DNA from: Actinomadura citrea
Lineage (GTDB): Bacteria; Actinomycetota; Actinomycetes; Streptosporangiales; Streptosporangiaceae
Reading direction: 5' to 3'
DNA length: 64,000 bases
Assembly: GCF_013409045.1 (NCBI RefSeq)
Contig: NZ_JACCBT010000001.1
Location: 8,100,669-8,164,668, forward strand
Below, piece by piece: positions 16,339 through 24,777 of this stretch (within the stretch, counting starts at the first letter, position 1; each line of letters begins with the position of its first letter). The notes below the pieces were generated by a model. The model searched no databases. It was not told where the DNA came from and worked only from the letters and a program-made list of their open reading frames with translations. The translations under genes and the position numbers were made by a program.

Positions 16339-17394
16339 TCAGGCCTTGGTCGGAACGGTGATCTTGCCGCTGACGATGTCGGCCTTCAGTTCGTCCAGCT
16401 TGGCCTTGATGTCGTCGACGTTGCCGCCGGAGGTGGCGTAGCCGATGCCGTCGTTGCTCAGGTTGTACTGCGTGGTGCCGGCCTTGAAGGTGCCCTTGGC
16501 GACGCTCTCGACGAAGTCGTAGACCGCGACGTCCACGTGCTTCTCCATCGACGTCAGGATCTGGGCCTTCACCCCGGCGACCGCGGGCTGGTTGTACTGG
16601 TCGGAGTCGACGCCGATCGCCCACTTCTTGGCCGCGCCGACCGTCTTGATGACGCCGATGCCCGCGCCGCCCGCCGCGTGGTAGATCACGTCGGCGTTCT
16701 CGTCGAGCTGGCCCTTGGCCGCCTCGTTGCCGAGGCCGGCGTCCTTGAAGCCGTTGAAGTTCGGAGGCTGCGTGAGGTACTTGGCGGGCAGCACCTTGAT
16801 GCCCGGCTTGGCCTTCTTCGCGCCCGCCTGGTACCCGGCGAAGAACTTGTTGATCAGCGGGACGTTGACGCCGCCGATGAACCCGATCGTGCCGGTCTTG
16901 GACTTCAGCGCGGCCGCGGCGCCGACCAGGTAGGACCCCTGCTCCTCGGAGAAGCAGGCGCCGCTGACGTTCGCGCCCTCGACCTTGCACTGGTCGGCGT
17001 CGACGACGAGGAACTTGGTGTTCGGGAAGTCCTTGGCGACCTTGTTGATCGAGGCCGTGTAGGCGAAGCCGACGCCGATGACCGGGTTGTAGCCCTTGTT
17101 GGCCAGCAGCCGCAGGCGCGACTCCTTGTCGGAGTCCGGCTCGTCCGGCTTGGCGGAGATCTCCTCGGTCTTGACGTCCAGGTCCTTCTTGGCCTTGTCG
17201 AGGCCCGCGGCGGCCGAGTCGTTGAAGGACTGGTCACCGCGGCCGCCGATGTCGAAGGCCAGACCGATCTTGAGGGTCTTCTTGCCGTCGTCGCCGTCAC
17301 CGCTGTCGGCCTTCTTGCCACCGCACGCGGAAGCGCTGAGCGTCAGCGCCGCACCCGTCACGGTGACGAGCGTTATCTTCAGTCCACGGCGCAA
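16339..17394 (-). CDS. BMP-family ABC transporter substrate-binding lipoprotein
   Basis: The start is TTG 17394, seven bases after GGAAGGAG; upstream GTG codons only add residues before the signal. The 351-residue precursor has a lipoprotein signal ending in the lipobox LSASAC. The BMP/Med domain follows with IGLAFDIGGRGDQSFNDSA, the nucleoside-pocket segment GVGFAYTASINKVAKDFPN and TIGFIGGVNVPLINKF. It captures nucleosides outside the membrane for the double ATPase and permeases encoded downstream. The 5' region carries two perfect inverted repeats (17427-17447 and 17522-17533), likely control sites. Confidence 0.95.
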   Translation of the reverse strand: MRRGLKITLVTVTGAALTLSASACGGKKADSGDGDDGKKTLKIGLAFDIGGRGDQSFNDSAAAGLDKAKKDLDVKTEEISAKPDEPDSDKESRLRLLANKGYNPVIGVGFAYTASINKVAKDFPNTKFLVVDADQCKVEGANVSGACFSEEQGSYLVGAAAALKSKTGTIGFIGGVNVPLINKFFAGYQAGAKKAKPGIKVLPAKYLTQPPNFNGFKDAGLGNEAAKGQLDENADVIYHAAGGAGIGVIKTVGAAKKWAIGVDSDQYNQPAVAGVKAQILTSMEKHVDVAVYDFVESVAKGTFKAGTTQYNLSNDGIGYATSGGNVDDIKAKLDELKADIVSGKITVPTKA

Positions 17395-17426
17395 GGTAGC
17401 GCTCCTTCCGTTCCCCACCCACGGTC

Positions 17427-17533
17427 CGGTGACCGATCCGGTCACCGAAATCGTTGGGACGCTACCTCGCGAATGCGGGCAAACTTCCCGCTTGCACGGT
17501 TTCGCAACAGGTCCGTTACCAATGCGTACGCAT
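17427..17533. promoter_or_regulatory. Two inverted repeats upstream of the bmp lipoprotein gene
   Basis: Repeat 1 has 8-bp arms CGGTGACC (17427-17434) and GGTCACCG (17440-17447), only about 33-53 bp before the TTG start. Repeat 2 is the perfect 12-bp palindrome ATGCGTACGCAT (17522-17533). Both have the look of repressor sites for a nucleoside-responsive regulator. The first could instead be a leader hairpin. Confidence 0.5.
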
Positions 17534-17542
17534 ATCGCCACA

Positions 17543-17571
17543 GGTCAGCGCCGCCATGGACGGCGCTGACC
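17543..17571. terminator. Second hairpin beyond the amidohydrolase gene
   Basis: A perfect 11-bp stem (GGTCAGCGCCG 17543-17553 with 17561-17571) and a 7-nt loop, between the amidohydrolase end and the bmp control region. Confidence 0.5.
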
Positions 17572-17620
17572 GGCACGCGAAGCCCTCGTGCGCGGGCGTC
17601 CGAGAGGAGGGAGAGCGACA

Positions 17621-17655
17621 GGCCGGGTGATCACCCCTGGTGATCAAACCCGGCC
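17621..17655 (-). terminator. Terminator of the amidohydrolase operon
   Basis: The stem of GGCCGGGT plus GATCACC (17621-17635) pairs with GGTGATC plus ACCCGGCC (17639-17655). It has a 3-nt loop and one 2-nt bulge. It starts 9 bp past the stop codon. Confidence 0.65.
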
Positions 17656-17664
17656 GACGGGGGG

Positions 17665-19311
17665 CTAGGCCAGCGCGACCCCCTCGATCGACTCGGCGTC
17701 GCCGGGACGGCCGCCGTCCCACAGCGCGGTCAGCGCGGTGGCGCTCAGCACCTTCATGCCGACGGCGATGCACCGCTCGTCGACGTCGAAGTCGCCGCGG
17801 TGGAGGTCGTACTCGCCGGGCGAGCCGGGGGTGCGGACGCCGAGCCGGGCGAGAGCGCCGGGGATCGACTCCAGGTACCAGCCGAAGTCCTCGCCGCCGA
17901 GGCTCTGCGGGGTCGGCACGACGCCGTCCTCGTCCATGACCTGGGCGGCGGCGTCGCGGAACATCTGCACGCTGGCCGCCTCGTTCACGGTCGGCGGGAC
18001 GCCCCGGACGTAGTCCAGCGACGCCTCCACGTCGTAGGCGGCGGCGACCGACTGCAGCAGCGCCTTCATCATCTCCGGCGCCCGGTGCCACGCCTCGTCG
18101 TCCAGGCAGCGGACGGTGCCCTCGGCGATCCCGTCGTCGGGGATGGCGTTGGCGACGGACCCGGCCGAGACGCGCCCCCACACCAGCGACAGGCTGGAAC
18201 GCGGGTCGACACGCCGCGACAGCGCGGACGGCAGCTCAGTGACGATCTTGGCGAGCGCGTAGACCAGGTCGGCGGTCAGGTGCGGCCGGGCGGTGTGCCC
18301 GCCGGGCCCGGTGACCTTCACGTAGACCTTGTCGCAGGCCGCGGTGATCGGGCCGGTGCGCAGCCCGAGCTGGCCGACCTCGATGCGGGGGTCGCAGTGC
18401 AGCGCGAACGCGCGGTCGACGCCCGCGATGCCGCCGGCGGCCATCACGTCCAGCGCGCCGCCCGGCGTCTCCTCGGCGGGCTGGAACAGCAGCCGGACAC
18501 GGCCGGGCAGCAGCCCCGCCTCCGCCTGCTGGGCCAGGAACAGGCCCGCGCCCAGCACCATCGTGGTGTGCACGTCGTGGCCGCACGCGTGCGCGACGCC
18601 GGGGACGGTCGACCGGTAGGCGACGCCCTCCTTCTCGTCCTGGAGCGGGAGCGCGTCGATGTCGGCCCGCAGCGCCACGGTCGTGCCGTCGGCGGGGCCG
18701 ATGTCGCAGAACAGCCCGGTGCCCTTCGGCAGGATCACCGGCTCCAGGCCGGCCGCGCGGAGCCGCTCGGCGAGCCTGCGGGTCGTGCGGTGCTCGGCGT
18801 AGCCGAGCTCGGGGTGCATGTGCAGGTCGCGGCGGAACTCGATCAGCTCGGCCTCGTGCCCGGCGAGGAACGCGTCGAGCTGCGGCTGCAGCACGGCGCC
18901 GCCGAGCACCGCCGGGACGCCGGACACCACGTGGGCGCCGGTCGCCGCGGGGACGCCGGCGGCCGCGGCGGAGGCGTCCCGCCGCTGCACGGCGCCCTCG
19001 GCGTCGCGCGGTGCGGGCCCGCCGGGCGGCACGGCGTTCGCTCCGGCGGCGCCGGGGACGGCGCCGCGGTCCTCCCGGCCCTCGGGACCTTCATGTCCCG
19101 GGGCGGCGGGTGGTTCAAGGCCGGGCATCACCCCGGGTCCCGAATGTGTCATGTGCGCCCCCTGCGCGATGGCGGGGCCGAACGGCGCCCGCCGGGTGAT
19201 GTTCTCGTTGGTGGAAGCGGTGTGGTTCTCGGGTCTGCTCGCGGGCTCGGTGCTCGCGGGCTCGGCGTTCGCGGGGTTCCCGGTGCGGTCCGGTTGCTCA
19301 GGCTCCGGCAT
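17665..19311 (-). CDS. M20-family amidohydrolase with long low-complexity N-terminus
   Basis: The catalytic part (about residues 145-540) is an M20D amidohydrolase of the IAA-amino-acid hydrolase/hippurate hydrolase kind. It begins with FRRDLHMHPELGYAEH, then the metal site HACGHDVHT, QPAEETPGGAL, GPGGHTARPH in the lid domain, and LGGEDFGWY. The ATG at 19311 is well placed behind GGGGGAGG and overlaps the ligase stop by 14 bp. The first ~140 residues are Pro/Ala/Gly/Glu-rich and not part of the family. Its coupling to a GCS2-type ligase suggests the two act on related amide-linked metabolites, which is inference. Confidence 0.9.
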   Translation of the reverse strand: MPEPEQPDRTGNPANAEPASTEPASRPENHTASTNENITRRAPFGPAIAQGAHMTHSGPGVMPGLEPPAAPGHEGPEGREDRGAVPGAAGANAVPPGGPAPRDAEGAVQRRDASAAAAGVPAATGAHVVSGVPAVLGGAVLQPQLDAFLAGHEAELIEFRRDLHMHPELGYAEHRTTRRLAERLRAAGLEPVILPKGTGLFCDIGPADGTTVALRADIDALPLQDEKEGVAYRSTVPGVAHACGHDVHTTMVLGAGLFLAQQAEAGLLPGRVRLLFQPAEETPGGALDVMAAGGIAGVDRAFALHCDPRIEVGQLGLRTGPITAACDKVYVKVTGPGGHTARPHLTADLVYALAKIVTELPSALSRRVDPRSSLSLVWGRVSAGSVANAIPDDGIAEGTVRCLDDEAWHRAPEMMKALLQSVAAAYDVEASLDYVRGVPPTVNEAASVQMFRDAAAQVMDEDGVVPTPQSLGGEDFGWYLESIPGALARLGVRTPGSPGEYDLHRGDFDVDERCIAVGMKVLSATALTALWDGGRPGDAESIEGVALA

Positions 19312-20464
19312 GTGCGACCTCCCCCAGTGTGACGAACCTGTCCTCCGCGAGCTCGGCGATCGCCGCGTCGACGATGTTCTCCAGCGTCCCGCCGCCGGCG
19401 CGGATCGCGCGCTGGCGCTCGTACGGGGCGCCGTGTTCCAGCACCTCGCCGGCGACCTTGAGCTCCTCGGCGCAGCCGAGCCGGTCGGCGACCGGCTCCA
19501 GCTCCCTGATCAGCTCGTACAGGTCGTCGCGGAGCGGAGCGGTGTTCCCCGTGTCATCGGTGATCACGATGGCGTCGAGCCCGTATCTGGTGGCGCGCCA
19601 CTTGTTGTCGCGCACCACCCAGGCGGCCGGCCGCGGCAGTGTGTACCCGCGGTCCATCTGCTGCTCGAACAGCGTGACGAGGCTCTGGCACAGAGCGGCG
19701 GCCATCCCCACCTCACGCAGCGTGGGAATCCCGTCGAACATCCTGATCTCGACGGTGCCGAAGTCAGGATGCGGCCGGATGTCCCACCAGACCTCCTTGA
19801 TGCTCCTTATGGTTCCGGAACGCATCAGCGTGTCCATGTAATCCTCGAAGGCCGCCCAGTCGTCTAGCAAGTGGGGCGGCCCGGCCGTGGGCATCTGGCC
19901 GAACACGACCGCCCGGCAGGACGCGAGGCCGGTGTCGCTGCCGCTCCAGAACGGGCTGGACGCGGTGAGCGCGAGGAAGTGCGGAAGGTAGGACGAGAGC
20001 GCGTTGACGATCGGGATCGCCTTGGCGCCGTCGGAGATGCCGACGTGGACGTGAACGCCGAACGTCTGGATGCGCCGGGCCAGCCACTGCATCTCCTCGA
20101 TCAGCTGGGCGTAGCGCCCCATGGGCGCCATCACCGCCTCGCGCCAGTCGCTGATCGGGTGGGTGCCCGTGCAGGCCAGGGCGAGGCCGCGGTCGGCGGC
20201 GGCGGTGCGCAGGGCGGTCAGGGTGCCGGACAGGTCGGCCTTGGCCTCACCCACGGTGTCGCTGATCCCGGTCACCACCTCGATGGTGGACTCCATCAGT
20301 TCGTGCCGGACGCGGGGGTTGTCGCCGTCCTCGCTGAGCCAAGGCAGCGCGGCGAGCACCTCGCGCGCGTCCTGCCGCAGGTGCCTGGTCTCCGCATCGA
20401 CGAGCTGGATCTCCCACTCGACGCCCAGCGTCGACCCGTGCGATGCGTTGAAGTCAATGGCCAC
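19298..20464 (-). CDS. Glutamate-cysteine ligase-like carboxylate-amine ligase (GCS2/YbdK family)
   Basis: The start is GTG 20464, six bases after GGAGG, giving 388 residues beginning AIDFNASHGSTLGVEWEIQ. Conserved GCS2 features include the GVEWE substrate/metal motif, HELMESTIEV, TGTHP, the FGVHVHVG His pair, GTVEIRMFDG and the RDNKWRATRYG segment. The family forms a peptide bond between glutamate and an amine such as cysteine. In actinobacteria without glutathione the true substrate is often unclear, and an ergothioneine- or mycothiol-side role cannot be told from sequence. It overlaps the downstream M20 amidohydrolase gene by 14 bp. Confidence 0.9.
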   Translation of the reverse strand: MAIDFNASHGSTLGVEWEIQLVDAETRHLRQDAREVLAALPWLSEDGDNPRVRHELMESTIEVVTGISDTVGEAKADLSGTLTALRTAAADRGLALACTGTHPISDWREAVMAPMGRYAQLIEEMQWLARRIQTFGVHVHVGISDGAKAIPIVNALSSYLPHFLALTASSPFWSGSDTGLASCRAVVFGQMPTAGPPHLLDDWAAFEDYMDTLMRSGTIRSIKEVWWDIRPHPDFGTVEIRMFDGIPTLREVGMAAALCQSLVTLFEQQMDRGYTLPRPAAWVVRDNKWRATRYGLDAIVITDDTGNTAPLRDDLYELIRELEPVADRLGCAEELKVAGEVLEHGAPYERQRAIRAGGGTLENIVDAAIAELAEDRFVTLGEVAHAGA

Positions 20465-20929
20465 GGCCAACCTCCGTCCACAATCCTTGCAGGTCGTTGC
20501 GTGGCACGTGGCGCAATTCAGCCAGCGGGTCCCTAAGCCTGGACAAGCGCCGGTCCAGGTCACGTGTTCGTTCCATGATGGCGTCCGTGCCCGCCCCCTG
20601 CCGGGCGTCCATGCCCTTTGCGGATCAATTGACTCATGCGAGCCGTCGGATGGGGGGCGGACGCCCTACTTTTCGGTCATCGATCTCGGCCTGCGCACCA
20701 CTAGATCGAACTAGTCAGTCCGTCCCAAAATACCGTCAGCCCGTCTCAAAATCCCGTCCATGACGGATGGTAACCGATCGGCCCCGCCCCATACGTACCG
20801 TGATATGACCGCTGCGCCCTCTGTCACGTCCGTCGCCTCTGTCGCGTCCGTCGCCTCCGTCCCGCGCTTGCCGGATTCGCGATCGGGTACCTCTTCGCCG
20901 GATAGGTCGCCTAGTCTTCGGGGGGAGTC
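20465..20929. other. 465-bp gene-free region between divergent ligase and carboxypeptidase genes
   Basis: It holds the promoters for both genes, an ACTAG/CTAGT inverted repeat around 20700-20715, a 21-bp tandem repeat (20714-20755), and a stretch of about 40 bp made of GTCGCCTCTGTCGCGTCC-like triplet repeats near 20825-20862. No convincing gene was seen. Confidence 0.6.
20714..20755. repeat. 21-bp direct repeat, two copies
   Basis: Units 20714-20734 and 20735-20755 match at 18 of 21 bases around a CCCGTCNCAAAAT core. They are locally AT-rich for this genome and lie about 175-215 bp upstream of the carboxypeptidase start. Helical phasing (two turns) suits a protein-binding site. Confidence 0.6.
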
Positions 20930-22270
20930 ATGGGCATTGGGCGCCTGCGCGCCGGGAGCGACCGCGCTCCCATGGGATTGAGGAGCGTCGGGAGCTTGCC
21001 AGGACAGCGACGAGGGCCGGCCGGCGTCCGCCGCGCCCTGACGTTGATCACCGTGCCGGTCACGGCCGCCTCGCTGGCGGCGGCCCCCGCCTTCGCCGCC
21101 GCCCCGGCCGGCGCGGCCCGCGCCGGAGGTCCCCCGGGCGCGGGAGCGCGCGCCGAGGCGTCGCCCGCCGCGTCGCCGTCCGCGCAGACCGTGGGCGGGC
21201 CCCGGCTCGCGAGCCACGGCGTCGTCGCGGGCACCGCCCCGGGCGTCCCGGCCCCGCCGAAGATCAAGGCGGCCTCGTACCTGATCGCGGACGCCGACAC
21301 CGGCCAGGTCCTGGCCGCCAAGGACCCGCACGGGCACTACCTGCCCGCCAGCACCCTCAAGACCCTCACCGCGCTGACGCTCGTCCCGAAGCTGGACCCG
21401 AACCGGCTCGTCCGGCCGTCCCAGAAGGCGTGCGACACCGAGGGCACCAAGGTCGGGCTGACCCCGAAGATGCAGTACAAGGTCTCCGACCTGTTCCACG
21501 CGCTGCTGATGATGTCGGCCAACGACGCGGCGGTGACGCTGGCCGAGGCCGACGGCGGGATGCGCAGGACCCTCGCCGACATGAACGCCGAGGCCAGGCG
21601 GATCAACGCGCGCGACACGCTCGCCGGGTCCCCCAACGGGCTGGACAAGGACCTCGGGCTGAACGTCCGGACGCAGCACACCTCGGCCTACGACCTCGCG
21701 CTCATCCTGCGCGAGGGCATGAAGAACCCCGAGTACCGCGCCTACATGCAGGCGATCGACTTCCAGTTCCCGGCGCCCCCGACCAAGAAGGAGCGCAAGA
21801 AGGGCAAGAAGGTCGGCGGGTATCCGATCCACACGCACAACCACATGCTTCCGGGCGAGCGGCTGGCCTACCCCGGGATGCTCGGCGGCAAGAACGGCTA
21901 CACGATCGCCGCCGAGCAGACCTTCGTCGCCCAGGCGCGCCGCGGCGGGCACACGATCGTGATCTCGCTGATGCGGGCCGACATGCCGCCGTCGGCCTAC
22001 GCGACCAAGCTGCTGAACTGGGGCTTCGCCGCCCGCGGCAAGGTCCAGCCGGTGGGCGCGCTCGTCCCGCCCGGCGACATCGAGCAGACGCGCAAGAACG
22101 GCGGCTCGGGCGTGCTGCCCGACGCGCCGCTCGCCTCCGACGACTCGTCCCGCATGTGGCTGCTCGTCGGCGGCGGCACGGTGGGCGCCCTGCTCGCGAT
22201 CGCGGTGCTGTTCGTGGTGCTGCGCCGCAGGCGGCGCCTGGAGGCGGCCCGCTTCCGCGGCGACCGGTAA
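20930..22270 (+). CDS. D-alanyl-D-alanine carboxypeptidase (penicillin-binding protein, S11 family)
   Basis: A 446-residue exported PBP that trims the terminal D-Ala of peptidoglycan stem peptides. It has a basic N-terminus and hydrophobic signal (about residues 35-55), an Ala/Pro/Ser-rich linker, then the S11 domain. The active-site SxxK is in PASTLKTL, SxN is in MMSANDAAV, and the third motif reads GGKNGYT, with Asn where KTG is most usual. A C-terminal membrane helix (WLLVGGGTVGALLAIAVLFV) with an Arg-rich tail anchors it. The GGGGGGAG run sits very close to the ATG, so an internal ATG at 20972 is an alternative start. Confidence 0.92.
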   Translation: MGIGRLRAGSDRAPMGLRSVGSLPGQRRGPAGVRRALTLITVPVTAASLAAAPAFAAAPAGAARAGGPPGAGARAEASPAASPSAQTVGGPRLASHGVVAGTAPGVPAPPKIKAASYLIADADTGQVLAAKDPHGHYLPASTLKTLTALTLVPKLDPNRLVRPSQKACDTEGTKVGLTPKMQYKVSDLFHALLMMSANDAAVTLAEADGGMRRTLADMNAEARRINARDTLAGSPNGLDKDLGLNVRTQHTSAYDLALILREGMKNPEYRAYMQAIDFQFPAPPTKKERKKGKKVGGYPIHTHNHMLPGERLAYPGMLGGKNGYTIAAEQTFVAQARRGGHTIVISLMRADMPPSAYATKLLNWGFAARGKVQPVGALVPPGDIEQTRKNGGSGVLPDAPLASDDSSRMWLLVGGGTVGALLAIAVLFVVLRRRRRLEAARFRGDR

Positions 22271-22389
22271 AGCTTTCTCCCACCCCTTCCCACGGGCCTG
22301 GCACCCCCGCGACCGGCGGGCTTACGCTCGCGGTGGCGCCGGTGATCGCGTCACCGCCGGGGGACGGCGCCGCGGGGAGGAAATTCGCC

Positions 22390-22842
22390 ATGTCCGACTT
22401 GTATGTCCCCATGCCCGGCGCCCCCTCCCTCGCACCGGAACCGCCGGCGACGTACGAGCATCCGAACGTGACGCTCCTGAAGGAGGGCTACACGGCCTTC
22501 GCCAAGGGCGACGTGGACCACATCCGCGGACTGCTCGCCGACGACGTCGTGCACCGCGTCCCCGGGCGCGGGCCCATCTGCGGCGAGTACCGGACGCCCG
22601 AGGAGGTCCTGGGCTTCTACGTCCGGCTGTTCGAGCTGTCCGGCGGGACGTTCCATACCGAGCCCTACTCCGTCATGGCCAACGACGAGCACGGCGCGGC
22701 CCTCGTGCAGACCTACGCCGAGCGCCCCGGCCGGATCCTGGACGGCCGCGCCGTCGACCTGTTCCGCATCCGCGACGGAAAGATCACAGAGATCCGGACC
22801 CTGGCCGAAGACCAGTACGCCGACGACGCCTTCTGGTCCTGA
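22390..22842 (+). CDS. SnoaL-like / NTF2-fold protein
   Basis: A 150-residue NTF2-like alpha+beta barrel protein. The typical opening LLKEGYTAFAKGDVDHIRGLLADDVV is followed by the pocket region and the ending VDLFRIRDGKITEIRTLAED. Such proteins include polyketide cyclases, ketosteroid isomerase-like enzymes and many binding proteins; the substrate cannot be assigned. ATG 22390 has GGGGAGGA about 9 bp upstream. It may be co-transcribed with the carboxypeptidase (119-bp gap). It converges on the YihY gene with a 9-bp gap. Confidence 0.82.
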   Translation: MSDLYVPMPGAPSLAPEPPATYEHPNVTLLKEGYTAFAKGDVDHIRGLLADDVVHRVPGRGPICGEYRTPEEVLGFYVRLFELSGGTFHTEPYSVMANDEHGAALVQTYAERPGRILDGRAVDLFRIRDGKITEIRTLAEDQYADDAFWS

Positions 22843-22851
22843 GCGGCCTTC

Positions 22852-24033
22852 TCATCCCGTCCCTGCCGCCGGCTGCCGAGCCTGGGCCGGCTTCCCGGTC
22901 TCGACCGGTTTCTCGTCTTCCACCGGCTTTCCGGCCTCGATCGGTTTCTCGTGGCGGCCCGGCTCACCTCGGCGGTCCGGGCGCTCGTCCTGTAACGGGT
23001 TCTCGTCCTCGCCCGGCTTCTCGTCCTCGCCCGGCTTCTCGTGCTCGCCCGGCTTCTCGCCGGCGCGTTCCTGGAGTGCCTCGACCTCCGCTCGGTCGGC
23101 GCTGTTCTCCGGGTTGGCGGCGTCGGCGGTGAGGACGACGCGGCGCGTGGCCGTCCAGGCGGCGACGAACAGGGCGAACCGGGTCGCGACGTTGATCCAC
23201 ACCATCAGTCCGACCAGGACGGCGAACGTGCCGTAGACGGGGTTCTGCGTCGTCCGCCCGACGAGGAACGCCGCGATCTGCTTGAGGATCTCGAAACCGA
23301 CCGCGCCGAAGACCGCGCCCCGGATGATCCGGCGCCAGGGCGCCCGGGTGCCGGACAGCCGGGTGAACAGCACCAGGAAGACCACGGTGTCGAAGAAGAT
23401 GGCGCAGGCGAGGGACAGCAGCCGCAGCCCGGTCCCGGCGCCGGGGACGTCCTCCAGGCCGAGCCAGCCGAGGACGGTGTGGGTGGCGGACGTCGTGACC
23501 GTCGTGACCGCCATGCCGCAGACCAGGATCAGGCCGAGGAACACCAGCACGGACGCGTCCCAGAGCCGCTTCAGGAAGAAGTTGCCGCCGCCGCCCGGCT
23601 CGTTGCCCCAGATGTCGCGCAGGGACTCGCGCAGCACCTGCACCCAGCCGATCCCGGTGAACAGCAGCGCGACCAGCCCGAGGACGCCGACGGCGGTCTT
23701 GGACTGGGCGATCTGCTCGACGTCCAGCTGGCCCGCGAGGCCCGGCAGCTGCGAGTTGATCGCCCGGACGAAGTAGGCGCGGGCCTCGTCGCTGACCCCG
23801 ACGAGATAGCCCATCAGCGCGTACGCGAGCGCCATCAGCGGGAAGAACGACAGGAACGCGTAGCTGGTGAGGGCGGCCGCGAGCCGGTCGCCGCGGCGTT
23901 CCTGGTACCGCTCGAACGCGCGCGCCTGGTGGTCGAACCACGGAGATCTTTCCCGGGAGCGTCGCAGCAGGGCCTTCCCGTCGCCGAACAGGGACTCGCT
24001 CCGTCGTCGGACCCTGCCGATCACCTGCCGCAT
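22852..24033 (-). CDS. YihY/BrkB-family inner-membrane protein with repeat tail
   Basis: A 393-residue protein from ATG 24033 (GTG 24060 is possible). The YihY/UPF0761 core has about six membrane helices and the conserved RGDRLAAALTSYAFLSFFPL start, LRESLRDIWG, and a last helix region with VYGTFAVLVGLMVWIN. After residue ~310 comes a hydrophilic tail of EKPGEDEKPGED repeats and related EKPVE units. The tail is encoded by 18-bp tandem repeats and probably lies in the cytosol. The function of the family is not settled; the old ribonuclease BN label is wrong for it. Confidence 0.88.
   Translation of the reverse strand: MRQVIGRVRRRSESLFGDGKALLRRSRERSPWFDHQARAFERYQERRGDRLAAALTSYAFLSFFPLMALAYALMGYLVGVSDEARAYFVRAINSQLPGLAGQLDVEQIAQSKTAVGVLGLVALLFTGIGWVQVLRESLRDIWGNEPGGGGNFFLKRLWDASVLVFLGLILVCGMAVTTVTTSATHTVLGWLGLEDVPGAGTGLRLLSLACAIFFDTVVFLVLFTRLSGTRAPWRRIIRGAVFGAVGFEILKQIAAFLVGRTTQNPVYGTFAVLVGLMVWINVATRFALFVAAWTATRRVVLTADAANPENSADRAEVEALQERAGEKPGEHEKPGEDEKPGEDENPLQDERPDRRGEPGRHEKPIEAGKPVEDEKPVETGKPAQARQPAAGTG
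23000..23058. repeat. 18-bp tandem repeat in the YihY tail
   Basis: Three full copies of an 18-bp unit start at 23000, 23018 and 23036 (one mismatch in the third), followed by a partial copy. They encode the EKPGED repeats. Confidence 0.8.
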
Positions 24034-24126
24034 GCACGCAACGTACCCAACGCGGGCCACTCGATGCCGCAGACGGTAATCGAACGGTCAACGCAGCGTC
24101 TTGTGGCGCCGCTCACCATGGACGGC

Positions 24127-24777
24127 TCAGCCGGGCACGGGCCCGCCGCGGTCGCCGCCTGGGGACGGTACGGCGCCGTCCCCGAAGATGAAGTCGCACT
24201 GCGGGCGCCACACGCCGTCCCGCCCGTGCTCGTACAGGGAGAAGCCCCACGCCTCGAAGTCGGCGCTGTAGCCGGAGAGCTCCTTGAACGCCTGGTCCAT
24301 GACGCTCTCGGGGAGGTGGTGGGCGATGGTGACGTGCGGGTGGTAGGGGAAGGGCAGCGGCCGGGCGAGCGGACCCGACAGGACCTTCGCCTGAACCCGC
24401 TCACAACCACCGATGCCTTCGGCGAGTGCCACGAACACGACCGGCGACACCGGGCGGAACGTTCCGCTGCCTCGCAACCTGATCGGGAACGGGGTCTCGG
24501 TACTCGCGACGTCGCGCAGATGATCCTCGACGGCGTCGATCTCGGACTCGGGGATCTCGGTCGGCGGCAGCAGCGTGATGTGCGTCGGGATCGCGTGCGC
24601 GAGCGGGTCGCCGAACGAGGCGCGCCGCGCCTGGAGGAAGGCTCCGTACGGGTCGGGGATGGGGATGGCGACGCCGATCGTGCGCACGCCGCCGTCCCCG
24701 CCGGGGGTCACGCCCCCGGCGGCGGAGGGCGCCCTCCCGGGGCCCTCCGCGTCGAGAGCGGGGTCGTCAGCGACCAC
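24127..24777 (-). CDS. 2'-5' RNA ligase-like (2H phosphoesterase) protein
   Basis: A protein of up to 216 residues with the two HxT/S motifs of the 2H phosphoesterase superfamily: THITLLPP and HPHVTIAHHL. These enzymes act on 2',5'- or cyclic phosphodiesters of RNA or small nucleotides. The reading frame overlaps the end of trpS by 11 bp. The first ~30 residues are Gly/Pro-rich, so the native start may be the GTG encoding VRTIGVAIPIP near 24684. The same-strand position after trpS suggests an operon, but a direct functional link is unproven. Confidence 0.85.
   Translation of the reverse strand: MVADDPALDAEGPGRAPSAAGGVTPGGDGGVRTIGVAIPIPDPYGAFLQARRASFGDPLAHAIPTHITLLPPTEIPESEIDAVEDHLRDVASTETPFPIRLRGSGTFRPVSPVVFVALAEGIGGCERVQAKVLSGPLARPLPFPYHPHVTIAHHLPESVMDQAFKELSGYSADFEAWGFSLYEHGRDGVWRPQCDFIFGDGAVPSPGGDRGGPVPG

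Noticed and set aside
20825..20862. Run of GTCGCCTCTGTCGCGTCC-like triplets
   Set aside because: It could encode a low-complexity peptide on either strand but has no ribosome site or start in a good place; treated as simple-sequence DNA in an intergenic region.
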